From assembly GCA_963971425.1 (NCBI GenBank), contig OZ020519.1, forward strand, positions 1,690,028 through 1,754,027: 64,000 nt of DNA. The letters are read 5' to 3'. Shown here one piece after another: positions 22,913 to 34,426 of this stretch. The DNA is from Bryoerythrophyllum caledonicum (taxonomy: Eukaryota; Streptophyta; Bryopsida; Pottiales; Pottiaceae). The stretch's first letter is position 1, and every line of letters begins with the position of its first letter. The notes under the pieces were generated by a model. That model saw nothing but the letters and a program-made list of their open reading frames with translations, searched no databases and was not told the origin of the DNA. Made by a program: the position numbers and the translations under genes.

Positions 22913-23512
22913 ACCTGATAAATTATGAGGCTTGGTCTGATTGTTTTGTCGATGATATCAACTTGAGGTCCAGATATTACAGTAGATACTTAGACTGAAA
23001 TTCTGTATGTGTGAGACGTTACGTGTAAGGTTGTGGAGGGATTATGTGGAGAATTCTCGTTATCTTGTTGACGTGGGAATTAAATATTTTAAGTGAAGAT
23101 GTATGTGTGATCATGGGCGAGTGGTAATTGGGCAATGTGGAGTGGCTGGGTGAGGATTATGAAAGTTAATATGGGGCTTCCATGTGGAGATTCATTGTTC
23201 GGAAGGGGTATTGGAATTAGGAATCACTGAATCATAGGGTGATGTGGGAATGGGGAAAAGGCCATATTTTTATGCTAATGTTTACTTTCAACTTGTTAAA
23301 TGTTTTTATAAGCTGTTTTCACATTTAATGTTTATTTTAACCTTCGTACAAACACAGTAAAAATTTGGTCGTTTACAACTATTCTCATTTGGAACAACTC
23401 ACTCTAAACAAGTTGCTTTTAGATGGAGATTCTGGGTTAATCTGTATTAATTTCCAACTTGTTATTGCATGACGTACCGTCAAAAATGACTCAATGATTA
23501 GTGTGATGGTGG
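22913..23512. other. Intergenic DNA without visible gene
   Basis: AT-rich, no ORF with recognisable content and no clear repeat. Confidence 0.4.
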
Positions 23513-23516
23513 TTAA

Positions 23517-24186
23517 CCCCTAAAAGCCCAAGTGTACGTGGGAGCGTACGTTTTGGATTTTGGCAGCTTCCTAAAATTCAGAAAATTCAAATTAAAATTA
23601 AAACTCTTAAACTAGATTGTCCTTGATAAAAAATTCATCTTTCCTACATAAAACCTAGAGATCTTTATAATTTTTACTTTGTATTTTTTCAACAACAATA
23701 TGTGGTGTAAACCTTCTTATTGACTGTTTAGATTATCATTCCAAAACATATTTAATTCTCAAAAAAATAAATCATGAATTGTCAATTTTTGAACCTCCAG
23801 TCCTTGCTCACTTGTTTTGAATATGTTGCACTCCTTCTCTACCTCTAAAAAATGTTGTATACGAAATTAACATCATGCTCAACACAATGAGAAAAGATTC
23901 AAACCTTGTGTGGTGCAAAAATTTTATACCAAGTGCAATCAAAGTATGCTAATCCACTCAATGCATGGCAAAAAATGAACCATTTTCTTGACTTTAAACA
24001 CTATAATCTTTCAATCCGTGGATTCAAAGTGTACGAAATTTTCCAAGTATGTTACTTAGTAAGTCTTTATGGAGATCCTACGGACAAAACTATAAATATA
24101 AGGTTTTATTTCCTTCCTTACTCATTGCACTAGAATCAACAATTTTGAAGTGTTTTTGATGTGAAATTGTCACAGGCTTTTAGAGG
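23517..24186 (+). mobile_element. TIR element with TTAA flanks, 670 bp (best-preserved ends)
   Basis: TTAA|CCCCTAAAAGCC at the left and GGCTTTTAGAGG|TTAA at the right. The body matches 8.4-9.7 kb and the halves flanking the LINE (34.7-35.3 and 47.9-48.2 kb). No ORF of note, so non-autonomous. Confidence 0.7.
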
Positions 24187-24262
24187 TTAACAAGTGTTTA
24201 GAGGTTAACAAGTACTAGAACTCTAAGTGTTTAGAGGTTAACAAGTGTTTTAAAGGTTAGAA
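24187..24262 (+). repeat. Tandem repeat next to TIR element end
   Basis: 'ttaacaagtgtttagagg' is repeated about three times with an insertion ('agtactagaactct'). It contains the last bases of the element terminus, so it probably arose from repeated copying of the element edge. Confidence 0.55.
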
Positions 24263-24744
24263 CTCTAACCCACACTCACATCACTTCCTTGACTCCCACA
24301 CAATTTCCTTGTACAGTAGGGTGACATTCAAATTGACGTTTGGGCAATTCCAGGGATGGTGTCCCACACTGCTGCCAACTTTGACACCCTCCACATATCT
24401 AAAAAATTGTTATTTTACCCTAAAATTTTGGGGACAACATCATCTCTACGTTGAAAACATGCATACCATATCTCAAGTCCAAGTGACTTATAAAACAAAA
24501 GATATTAAAGATTAACCACCATGGGGTAGATGTGAGAAAATTTTCATTGCTGCCAACTTTTGACACCCTCCCAAGGATTGAGGAAATTTTTTTTGCCCAT
24601 AGAATTTTTGAAGTGAAATCGCCTTTTATGTTGATTACATGTGTGGAAATTTTCAAGTTCAAAAAATGCACGAAAAAAATCTCATCGAAGTAACACCATA
24701 TTCGTTAAGTTGGGAGAATTTCAATCTCCTAATTTAATGGCAGT

Positions 24745-24848
24745 TTAGGTCGATTCGACCTAAACTGTACCTACAGATTTGGTCGATCCGACCTAAACTG
24801 TACCCACAGATTAGGTCGATTCGACCTAAACTGTACCCACAGATTAGG
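24745..24848. repeat. Tandem palindromes (GGTCGA type), 34-bp period
   Basis: Three full units and part of a fourth, each 'taGGTCGAtTCGACCta' followed by the linker 'aactgtacccacaga'. Period and palindrome layout match the AGCTCGA arrays at 31.4 and 54.3 kb, with a symmetric base change in both half-sites. Confidence 0.7.
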
Positions 24849-25120
24849 TACTTGAAACTTCACTGAAAGTGGACAAAACAACCAATCGTTGAAATATTCG
24901 AATGGCCATAACTTACTCAGATTTTGTACAAATTGGGCATGAGAGCTGTTTTGACATCTACAAAAAAATTAGATGTCAAAAAACACCTCATATGCCCAAT
25001 TTGGACAAAATTTGAGTAAGTTATGGCCATTTGAAAATTTAGACGATTGGTTGTTTTGTCCAGTTTCAGTGATGTACTCAATCTGTGGGTACAGTTTAGG
25101 TCGACTCAACCTAAACTGTA
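24745..25120. mobile_element. Fold-back element with terminal palindromes
   Basis: The sequence from about 24,808 to 24,962 is inversely complementary to about 24,968-25,118 around a very short loop in 'acatctacaaaaaaattagatgt'. Matching phrases include 'caaaacaaccaatcg', 'ggccataacttact' and 'aaattgggcat'. Both outer tips carry the palindrome TTTAGGTCGA-n-TCGACCTAAA. A transcript would form a stem of about 150 bp. Confidence 0.65.
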
Positions 25121-25510
25121 TTTTCTTAAAATCATGGAATTTTCCCATTATAACAAATATGGTGATAAGTTGTTGACTGAATGATACAACCACATAGGAA
25201 TCACTTGTGACAAGTCGTCCTTCTGCATTGCTGCCACATACGATTACACGTCATCAAAGGAAATATGTCATCATCTACATCAACTGCCACCTCAATCTCC
25301 ATGTTATTGTCAAATCCACGTCAATATCCACCTCAAATTCCACGTACCATTTGAATCCATGTCATCAGCCACCTCATCATTCCCCCATTGTGACGTTCCA
25401 TGTTGGCAAACGGATATTTAGAAATCCACTTGGCAAAAAAGAATAACTACAAAAATCAATAACTCACAATAATAATTGTGCCCGTTTCAAAAAAATAGCA
25501 GTTATTCTTT

Positions 25511-25570
25511 GGTTTTGCCTCTTTGTTTAGTTATTGATTGTCAATCTATAACTGAACAAAGAGGCAAACC
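25511..25570. ncRNA. 60-nt long-stem hairpin, possible small-RNA precursor
   Basis: GGTTTTGCCTCTTTGTTTAG and the inverse complement near CTGAACAAAGAGGCAAACC extend to a stem of about 28 bp with few mismatches and a very small loop. The loop is shorter than in usual plant miRNA precursors, so a miniature inverted-repeat element is an equal possibility. Confidence 0.35.
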
Positions 25571-26479
25571 CCTAGGTATTTATCCTTGGATTTCTAGTAG
25601 TGTCCTCATTTTCCACATCAATCACTGAAGAGATGGATTGGTTGATTTGAAGTTCACCACGTCTTCCTCTCATATCCGTGCGGCATATTTTAATCTTTCA
25701 TCTACGTCAAGCAGGTCATCCAAAAAGAACACTTGCTGACAATGCAACAGAAACATAAAGGACTCAGCATGAACCCTACCATCCATGTGGTTGAAGTTTG
25801 CCTTGGAAAATCCATATCTATCCCTCTGCACATTTGAAAAACCACTATCTTGGTTTGATCAAACCCAGTCGCATACAAGTACAGTGGTGCAATGATTCTG
25901 ATAGTCGAGCTTGAGGATCTCTCTATTGTATCCTACAAAGTCATCGGTTCTTTCTATGGGTCGGCCATTACAAAGCCCCCATTGCAACTATTTATTTCTC
26001 TAACCCTAATTCTCTTCTTAATACTAATTTAATAGAATCACTGGATCCCACTAATCTACTAACAACATCCAGTCGCTAACTACGACTAATTGATAAACAA
26101 TTTCATAGTTTAGTCTAAAACTAAATGTGACCCAAATTTGGGGCTCACAATGTTTTTCATTTTCTTAGCGTTTTATCTTTTTTCTATGTCCTCTTAGATT
26201 CTTTTGTATTTCTCATCTTCTAGTGCTAGTTTTTCATTTTCTTCACTTTGATGTTTATCGTCCTCCATGGTTAACATGACCTCCACCATACTACACCCTA
26301 GAGTAAACCCCAACGTTGATTCTTTAAGCTCCTTCTCCCCTCCCCTCTACATAAAATATCGTTACTTGGTTTGTTTTTAAGGGTTCAAGGACTTTGTTGC
26401 TCGTGTGGTTCATCTCATGCTCGTCTCCACAGGCCCCTTTCTTAATTTCCTCGTGGCTAGATGCGCCTCTAACTCCCTT

Positions 26480-26830
26480 CTATTGCTCAACTAGTTCTCT
26501 AGTGAAGTCATTAGCATGGACGGTAACCAATCGATCCTTCTCGTAGAAGCGGTATGGCTTCAATTTGTTGATGTTGATGAAGATTGAGTTGGGCTTCCTT
26601 TCTGTTGATGAAGATCGATGCTTCTTTTTTGTTGCTCTCGTGTTGATCGTTGAGATTTTGTTGGAAGCATTGCGAGGAGGTGAGGATATGTGAACGGTGG
26701 GGGCTAGGGCGATCTGGTCTGCTTTGGGGGTAGCCTCGGCAAAAAATAGGCAAGTTGTAGCAAAGGGGTAGTCTTCCACAGGTGGAAGTGTGTATGAGAT
26801 GGAAGAGAGTTTTCGCGAGACAAAGTGCAC
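26480..26830 (-). pseudogene. Possible LTR-retrotransposon remnant (post-integrase region)
   Basis: The minus-strand frame ends SIFININKLKPYRFYEKD, resembling the 'VNVNKLKPY' stretch that follows integrase in plant Ty3/gypsy polyproteins. No integrase, RT or LTR was identified nearby. GC-rich overlapping ORFs at 26,790-27,460 on both strands have no recognisable domain. 25,571-26,479 and 27,461-27,970 show nothing I can name. Confidence 0.25.
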
Positions 26831-27977
26831 CAGTAGTAAGCTAAGTTCTATTGAGAGTAGGCGGAAGAGCTCGGGGAAGAGCCGACGTGATTTTTTTGAA
26901 TGTAGGGTCCTAGATTTAAGGGGGAGTGAGGGAGCCCGAGAGAGAGTCCGGGTGGGTGTGAATTCAAGTTTTGGCGTGTTGTTTTCCTTGTGTTGTGAGT
27001 GTGTGCGGGGCTGTAGCGAGAAGAGAGCCTAGGTGTGAGTATGTTGTGTGTGGCAGTGATTGGAGTAGGTTAAGTAAAGAGTGCGGAGCGAGGGAACGAG
27101 GGTCGTGGATGAGCGTTAATTGTGGGTTGGGACTTAGTCGCGGTGTCGCTGTTGCGTGGTGGATGATGCCATCGAGAAGTGGAGGCAACAACGCGGTGGA
27201 AGAATTGTGGAAGAAGGCGCTGCGCGAAAGTAGTGGCAGCGCACGAGATAGCAGGGGGCCGTCCAACGGCCAAAACGTTCAAAAGTGATGGGGTTCCTCT
27301 TCAACATCAACTCGGAGGTGTCGCAAGGCGTGGTGGGCAACAAGAAGGGGCTGCTGCAGAGACGGTGAACATCATTGGAATGCGATGACATGTACACGAC
27401 AGGGATTTGCATCGGTGTTGTTGGAAGAGGTTGCGACATCTCCATCAGGAACAGCTGCAACTGTAGTATTAGTGGTGCAAAGGGAAAGACGACGGCAAGG
27501 ATAGAGGAGTAGCGGTGTCTATTAGGAGGGTGGATTGCAAAGCCATTGGTAGTACTAGCCGGCTACAGCAACGCTTGAGAGAAGCGGCGGTGTTGTTTAA
27601 TTATGTTTCTTGGATTTTATTTTTGTTCGTAAACATGAATTGTTAGTTGGATTGTCAAGCGTTGGTGCAATTCCAGTGTGAAGGCGCTATTAAGTGTACT
27701 TGTTGTGTGGTTGTAATCAAATAACATTAAAAACAACCAAAAAGAAATATTCCCCTAGGTTAAGCAAATGTGGTACAAAAAACACCATATTCATTATATT
27801 GGGAGATTAGGAGCCTCCCAAAATAATATGAAAAGCATGAGCAAACCTAAATATGCAAATGTTTAGTGATTTGCATAGTAACCTTTGAATACTATCTTTC
27901 GAGTTTGGTGTCCACTAAAATGGGAGGTGCGGAATTATTTTCAATGTAAAATTAGGCTTGAAAGAAATTAAAGTACA

Positions 27978-28365
27978 TTTTTAGCTTCAGTCAAGCTGAA
28001 AGCAAGCAACACTTACAACTCCAAATATCATTCAAAAACAAAAGATCAAATGTCAAGGTACGAAAATGCATTTCTCAAATCGAAACACACTATCAGCTCA
28101 AGTCGAGCTGAATGTGACCCAACAATTCGTATGCGATAAAACATTCAGAATAGTAAATATCGAAGGGCAAATCATCAAGCCCAGAATTCACTTCTCTCCA
28201 AGAAGAAAGCCATACACATTCAGCTCGACTCGAGCTGAATGTGCCCAAGCAATTCCTATGCGATAAACCATTCAGCATAGCAAATAATAAAATATCAAAA
28301 CTCTGAAATGTATTAATCTCCACAAGAAATGGGTGTACACTTTAGCTCGATTCGAGCTAAAATCA
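27978..28365. repeat. Four solo palindromes of the AGCTCGA family
   Basis: Isolated copies at about 27,978 (degenerate), 28,091, 28,216 (CAGCTCGACTCGAGCTG, perfect) and 28,340 (TTTAGCTCGATTCGAGCTAAA type, with symmetric C-to-T and G-to-A changes). They lie downstream of the DUF7869-like gene, whose upstream region holds the large array. Confidence 0.75.
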
Positions 28366-28575
28366 CGCCAACAAATTTCGATCTTATGCACACATTCTTG
28401 GATACTAGTATAAGAGTAACATCTTTGTACTAAAAAAACATTGCGAAGAAGACGGCTCGGTATCCCTGATCAAACTATCTTGGATGATTTGAACTTGATT
28501 TCTAGGTATCTTCACAACAGGAAATTCACTCCTACTTCTAGACTTCGATGCAGTCAATAGAGATCCCGTGTCCTC

Positions 28576-31290
28576 CTATTGCGGAAGTTGCTCGTCATCA
28601 ATTGTCCATTGCAGACCGTTGGAAGAGGCCCATCCATTATAGCATCTTTGGACATTTGCATCGCACGAAGTGGGCCGGAAGTACTGTATTTTGATAGAAT
28701 TAGGCCTTTCCAGATCCGAATTAGGGCCCGAGAGAGCTTGTTCAATCCAAACATGACGTTCATCTCTATCACACGGTCTTAATGCAACAAAATAACCTGA
28801 GTAAACGTCTCGATTAATCCGAAAAGAAGGGGCTGGCCTATCTCGACTCTGCCCAACAAAGTGGTCATCTTCATCATGATCCTCACGAACAGCGCCCACA
28901 CTAGTGCATTGGTCCTCGATTGTCTGACCAATACGACTAGAAGGCCAAAAACCATCCTGTAGAGAGGTGGGCAAGTCCATTGGTTGACTAAGTGACTCTC
29001 TAACTGCCTGCCAATAGTAGCTCAAAGGCTCATATCGCCTTCGATATTCACCTGTACGATCCTCACGTGCTTGATGCTCCCAATATGAAATGAATCCAGA
29101 AAGACCTTTAATCACTTCAGAAAGATTGCGCATTGCCTGTGGCTGCAATGAAGGTGGTTCTCCACGTGGCCATAAAGACCTCCCATTTGAATCCTCCTTC
29201 CACAATTTGATCCCACCCCCTTCTCTTGGAAGCCAATCATCTTGATGACAAAGAATCTTGTATTTCATCATGGGACATCCGTTGGAATCAACAAAGAATT
29301 TGAATTGGTGAGCCTTTGCGTGGCCCTGTAATGCTTCGTCTCCACCTGCAATACCTTCATTAATAAAGGACTTGAAGTCCGGGACTTCTTCAATCAAGTG
29401 GGGGATTGTTGGCACACTTTCGTTCTCCATAAATGATCTCATGAGCAAAGGGATCGTGGGGAAACTCTCCTTCTTCAAAGCCATACTCCATCGACCGAAT
29501 AATGCATCAATGTCATCATATGTGTGGCCAACAAGCATGAAATTAACATAAACCTCTCGGAAGATACCCTTTGCAACAAGAAGAGACCAAAAACAAAACA
29601 CATATCTATTTTTGTTGTCACTCACCACATTGTCCATGTGCACATGCAAAATAGGCGGCAAAGGTTTTGCAGTAGCTAGAGACTCAGGTGCGGCACGGAG
29701 GAATGGGACACAAGTATCTGAAGCTCCTTACAAAACTGCTCGAAACAATGCAGTTCTCCCCGAACCCTGAAATAATTGTCGGGACGATGTCTTCGAAGGT
29801 TGTTCTAAATCTCGCAACAATCTAGCAAAAGATCCCACTGTATAGTTGACATCATATGGGTAAATGTCCAAGCCATAATGAGCATATCGAACATCACCAT
29901 GACCATGTGCAAGCATTCCAGTAACAAAGTTGGCAACTTCATCAGACCATCCAAATGTTTCGTCTTGTGAGAGAGGACAGGAGATGCAATCTTTGAGTGA
30001 TCCATCTTGTCGTGCATAATCGTAACACATTCATCCGGCAACTCTTGAGATCGGTAACGGTTGGAATAATACAACTCTCGATGAGCCCATGCTGAATCCA
30101 AACGGAGATTCAACCTCTGCTGCCACAATAGCGCAGCTTCTGTTCCAGGCTACTGCAATCTCCGATGGGAATGGTACTTATCACACGTTGAACAACGTGC
30201 AAAGTTATCCCCAGGTCGTTTTGCATCGTAATCGAAAAAATGGACCCGCCTAATCTTACTCAGCCCTGAAGTGGAAATTTGGGAAAGCCCGCAATTAACT
30301 AAATGGGCATCAATTGTAGGAATTTGATCTTTCCACTTGAAATTTGCGGGAAGAACTTTGGCCACAGATGTCTCACCCGAAGGCAAGATGCGGGACTTGT
30401 GGGGCATGTGGTCAGCATTCCTATTAAGAATGACACGTAATGTTGCGGTAGCAACTACTGTGTGATTTCTAGGTTTCCGTTTCCCTGAATTACCATGGGG
30501 TTGCGCGACTACACCAGCCGCTGCATCCTTGGCATATTCATAGAATGAGGTTTCACTGACGCCCATGATGTGCTGCCAGGCAGCTGCGCACACATCAACG
30601 CCCTCAATGGTCACCACATTTCTACCGTTATTGTCCACATGAAACTGTCCGTCAACATCTAGCTTCATATGCCTTCTAAATTGAACGGAGGTTCCAAAAT
30701 ACATCCTCATCTGCAATACCTTAATCTTCAATCGTGAGGCGTTGAACACAACTCCTAGAGCAACAGCAGTTTCCAGCAACAAAGTTGATAGATTCGTCAG
30801 AGAGGAGAATTGATGATTTTGTTGAAACCATGGTTGAAGGGATCCTAGATGAGCTTTCATAAGACCGAGTCCTCTCTCCAAGAGACCGGGTTCTCATTGC
30901 CATTACAGAATTGTAAGTATCACGCTGCAGGTGATGCAATAGACTGACACTATTATAGAAAACTTGACCAATAGGCCAAATTTTAACACAATAACGCCAT
31001 GCGTCCGGTGCTTCATCTTCAACTAATGTCCTGGAGACCTGAATGGCAACGTGCGTATCACCTAATGGAGCATCAGTCCCAGAAATAGCCGTGGCGTGAA
31101 AATTACGAAGTATTCCAGTGGCAATTGTAACACCGGACAGGTTTTTCATTTTGACTATCTTACCAACCCAAGAATGCCTTGGGAGAACTTCGAATTCCAT
31201 CACATCAGCATCTACTGGATTGTGGAAAGACGAGTTGTCACTTGACAAATCAAAATCATCGTCGATTGAGGCACCGGTTGAAGTGTCCAT
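28576..31290 (-). pseudogene. DUF7869-like, probably transposase-derived gene (left copy, most complete)
   Basis: Read on the minus strand. Exon 1 from ATG 31,290 gives an acidic N-terminus and a globular region (HSWVGKIVKMKN, WRYCVKIWPIGQVFY). A phase-compatible junction then leads to MRMYFGTSVQFRRH at about 30,706. Next come CSTCDKYHSHRR (zinc-binding), LWQQRLNLRLDSAWAHRELYY, IMHDKMDHSK, VTGMLAHGHGD, PILHVHMDN...DNKNRYVF, GIFREVYVNFMLVGH and TYDDIDALFGRWS, followed by about 280 residues to the stop at 28,576. From memory of family patterns this is the DUF7869 arrangement. DKMD, HMDN and DDID are spaced like DDE/RNase H-fold acidic residues, an inference. The gene is broken by TAG (30,150-30,152), a frameshift near 29,930 and TAA (29,728-29,730). 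The TAG is shared with the right-arm copy, so it predates the duplication. Confidence 0.65.
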
Positions 31291-31425
31291 CTCGACACAG
31301 CAAAGTTAAGGCGAAAGTGTAAATAATTGACGTAGTATGATAGAACTCCAAGGTTCATCCCACATCAATCAAAGTAAACAAAAAAAAAGCATAATTGTTC
31401 ATCTCCACGATTAGGTGAAGACAAA

Positions 31426-31696
31426 GCACATTCAGCTGGAGTCTAGCTGTATGTGCACTGCATATTTAGCTCGAGTCGAGCTGAATATGCAGTGCACATT
31501 CAGCTGGACTCCAGCTGAATATGCACTACACATTTAGCTCGGGTCGAGCTGAATCTGCACTACACATTCAGCTTGGGTCGAGCTGAATCTGCACTACACA
31601 TTCAGCTCGGGTCGAGCTGAATATGTACTACACATTCAGCTCGACTCGAGCTGAATATGCAATGCACATTCAGCTCGACCCGAGCTGAATGTGCAC
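31426..31696. repeat. Array of eight 34-bp palindromes (left arm)
   Basis: Eight units, each built on a CAGCTCGASTCGAGCTG-like core flanked by 'gcacatt' and 'aatgtgc'. The array ends about 135 bp upstream of the gene's ATG. Units with CAGCTGGACTCCAGCTG have both half-sites changed together. Confidence 0.9.
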
Positions 31697-31705
31697 TGCT
31701 TCAAG

Positions 31706-32540
31706 CTAGAGTACTAAATCAAAACCTGAAGCACTCATACCAACAAAAACTACACATTTTGACAGTTGTAAGAACATATATGTCATAGTGACATACAAAT
31801 AATAAAATGAAGCCCTAAACCTGTACTACGGAGGCAATTGTGTTGACGCCGAAGTATCACCTCCTTCCTACAACTTTTTCATTACATTGAAAATGATAGT
31901 ATCAAATGTGCAAATCAAATGCCAAGTAAATCACCATAAAGTTTAGACAGAAGTCACTTACAAATGGTCCAATTGCGTGCACCAAAACGTCTTGAATGAG
32001 GAAGGAAGAGAAAACCCTACTCTTTGTCACGGCCGCAGCAACCATTCACAACCACACACCTCCGCATCTCTAGAAATTCCAAACACAACTAAGTTGACCT
32101 AGAATAATGTATCCACTTCTTGCTAGAGTACTGAATCAAAACCTGAAGCACTCATACCAACAAAAACTACGCATTTTGACAGTTGCAAGAACATATATGT
32201 CATACTGACGTACAAATAATAAAATGAATCCCTAAACCAGTACTAAGGAGGCGATTGTGTTGACACCAAAGTATCACCTCCTTCCTACAACTATTTCATT
32301 ATATTGAAAATGATAGTATCAAATGTGCAAATCAAATGCCAAGTAAATCACCATAAAGTTTAAACAGAAGTCACTTACAAATGGTCCGATTGCGTGCACC
32401 AAAACGTCTTGAATGAAGAAGGAAGAGAAAACCCTACTCTTTGTCACGGCCGCAGCAACCATTCACGACCACACACCTCCGCGTCTCTAGAAATTCCAAA
32501 CACAACTAAGTTGACCTAGAATAATGTATCCACTTCTTGC
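31706..32540. repeat. 417-bp tandem repeat, two units (left arm)
   Basis: Units start at 31,706 and 32,123 with 'ctagagtact' and end 'cacttcttg'. They contain, on the minus strand, a GTAAGT donor after 'gaccattt', so they may be duplicated 5' UTR exon/intron pieces of the DUF7869-like gene. The partner arm has three units. Confidence 0.8.
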
Positions 32541-32639
32541 ACAGAAATTTGACTTCGAATGCAATAGGTCTTTCAAATGTCAAGGCATACTTCGAGACAG
32601 TATAGATTCACGAAGGCTTACCATATTAGAAAGGTGCAA

Positions 32640-32640
<1 letters not shown>

Positions 32641-32685
<45 letters not shown>

Positions 32686-32686
32686 T
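32641..32686. repeat. (GA)n microsatellite
   Basis: About 19 GA dinucleotides. The complementary (CT)n lies at 53,036-53,082 in the right arm. Confidence 0.95.
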
Positions 32687-33045
32687 TGGGGTGTATTGAC
32701 CACGTCGAACAAGTTGCCGTTAAGAAAAGAGCGGGAATGACATCACGTTTAGTGGGGAGGAGCTGTTCTAAATAAAGCATCTTTCAAACTTGACCAAAAA
32801 ATTAACAAGCACATAAGTTTCTCCTCATATCTCGATGTATTGGAAGTTTCTAATTACATGATCAATTTAAGGTTATTGATTGGGGTTATGGGTATCAATT
32901 TAAATTTGCAAGAATCAATTTAAATTTAAGGTATAGAATTATGTATCAATTTAAGGTTATCAATTTGGGTTATGGGTAATTGATTACCGTCATTTATTTC
33001 CATATTAAGGATATTGATTATGACTAGATTATAAAAGTAAAGATT

Positions 33046-33240
33046 TAGGTTTAGGGTTCAAATTACATTTTGACATTTAGGGTTTAGGGTTTAAGGTTTA
33101 GGATTGCAAGTCCATGGAATGAAGTATAAGTTATAGGGTTTAGGGTTTCGGACTAGACAATTCTAGAATTAGATTTATGGATTTGGATTTAGGGTTTAGG
33201 ATTTTAGAATTTAGTGTTTGGGGTTTAGGATTAGGGTTTA
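33046..33240 (+). repeat. Telomere-like degenerate TTTAGGG repeats (left arm)
   Basis: Many copies of 'gtttagggttt' with degenerate spacing. Mirrored at 52,480-52,690 as CCCTAAA. Plant-type motif but interstitial and imperfect. Confidence 0.8.
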
Positions 33241-33365
33241 GATTAGCATTGAGATTACCACTGAATCAAAATGTCCTTTCTATAAGACTGTTTATCGTAT
33301 CAAAATTGAATTGTGCCTTGGTATTGATTTAAGAAAATTCATTACATATCACCTAAAGATAAGAT

Positions 33366-33395
33366 TTAACCCCTAAACGTCCCTGATGTTGAAAA
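33366..33395 (+). repeat. Isolated CCCCTAAA-type element end within arm
   Basis: TTTAA|CCCCTAAACGTCCC resembles the terminus of the TIR family. No matching opposite end was found before 34,600. Its mirror is at about 52,335-52,365. Confidence 0.4.
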
Positions 33396-34195
33396 ACGAC
33401 ATTCCGGATGAGCTCGGGGAAGTTCAAATGGCTGCCATTTTTTCATCTGAAGTCTGTTTCATTCGTTTGTTTTTGGAAGTTACTGTAGACCGGGTGTAGT
33501 TTACTATGGAGTTATTTTCTTTACCCCAAGCGATACTGTGATTTTTGTAGGGAGGTTTTAGATGGAGGAGGTTTTTGTTTTGAAGCAAGTTTTGCAATTT
33601 TTGGTGAAAATTTTGGCTGCCATTTTGAGTTGGGGCAGTAGGGATTAGTGCAAAGATGAAGAAAGAAATTATGCTGCCCTTGGTGGTTCACTTCAAGAAA
33701 AGTATGTTTTTAGAAAGATAAATAATTAGAGCTACTAATTACTATTACAGGGTGGTTGGACAACCTCCAAAACGGGCTCCCTCATCAAATAGGGCAGATC
33801 TCAAGACAAGGAGGGGGAAGGACAAAGTGGCATTAAAAATTCAAATGTGCACACAAACTTAGACCTTCTTGTGCATTCAAAAAACCAAGTCATACAATAC
33901 ATTTCAACATTATTGAGCCACCATTTCAACATCTCAGCAATCAAATTGCAAGATTCAAATCACAACCAACACCATCCCACCACCATCACGTAATAAATGC
34001 ACATGGATTTCAAAATTCAAAATTCAAAACTCATGTACATGCTACATCAAATTCTAGAGGATTCCATTTACAACTTGGACTCAAATCAATTTGCCTACCA
34101 ACATTTTACAAATGAAAAACATCCAACAATTGAAATTTGAATCAGTTCTTCTAAACCGGGTTGCATATTGAATTCCATACTATGCCCCATCCGCA

Positions 34196-34415
34196 CTAAT
34201 TGGGACCGCAACAACAATAATTAGGGTCCCCAACAACAACTAAAGGGGCCCCAACAACAGTGGTTGGGGCCCCTAGCAATAGCTCCTGGGGCCCCCAGCA
34301 ACAGTCGCTGGGGTCCCCAGCAATAGCTACTGGGGTCCCAACAACAGTCGTTTGGGCCTCCAGCAATAGCTGTTGGGGTCTCAACAACAGCTGCTAGGGC
34401 TCCTACAACAATGTC
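34196..34415. repeat. GGGGCCCC minisatellite (left arm)
   Basis: Units of about 30 bp alternating 'ggggccccagcaacag' and 'ggggtccccagcaatag'. The open frame across it is a product of the repeat. Mirrored at 51,338-51,530. Confidence 0.85.
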
Positions 34416-34426
34416 TTCGTCTTTTT

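Larger units (their letters stand above)
29932..34426 (-). repeat. Large inverted duplication, left arm (4.5 kb)
   Basis: Nearly identical to the reverse complement of 51,318-56,061: of two shared ORFs, one (243 codons) is identical and the other (189 codons) differs at one residue (Thr/Met). The arm is shorter than its partner by about 250 bp, explained by the extra repeat unit in the right arm. The outer boundary is in the middle of the DUF7869-like gene; the inner boundary is in an A/T-rich 'cttttttag' tract. Confidence 0.9.

Noticed and set aside
31426..31696. CRISPR-like array
   Set aside because: Units are contiguous palindromes with short, similar linkers, not direct repeats with unique spacers, and the genome is eukaryotic.
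34196..34387. ORF with repeated LLLEAQTTVVG-type residues
   Set aside because: Produced by translating the GGGGCCCC minisatellite; the mirrored copy at 51.3 kb behaves the same way.
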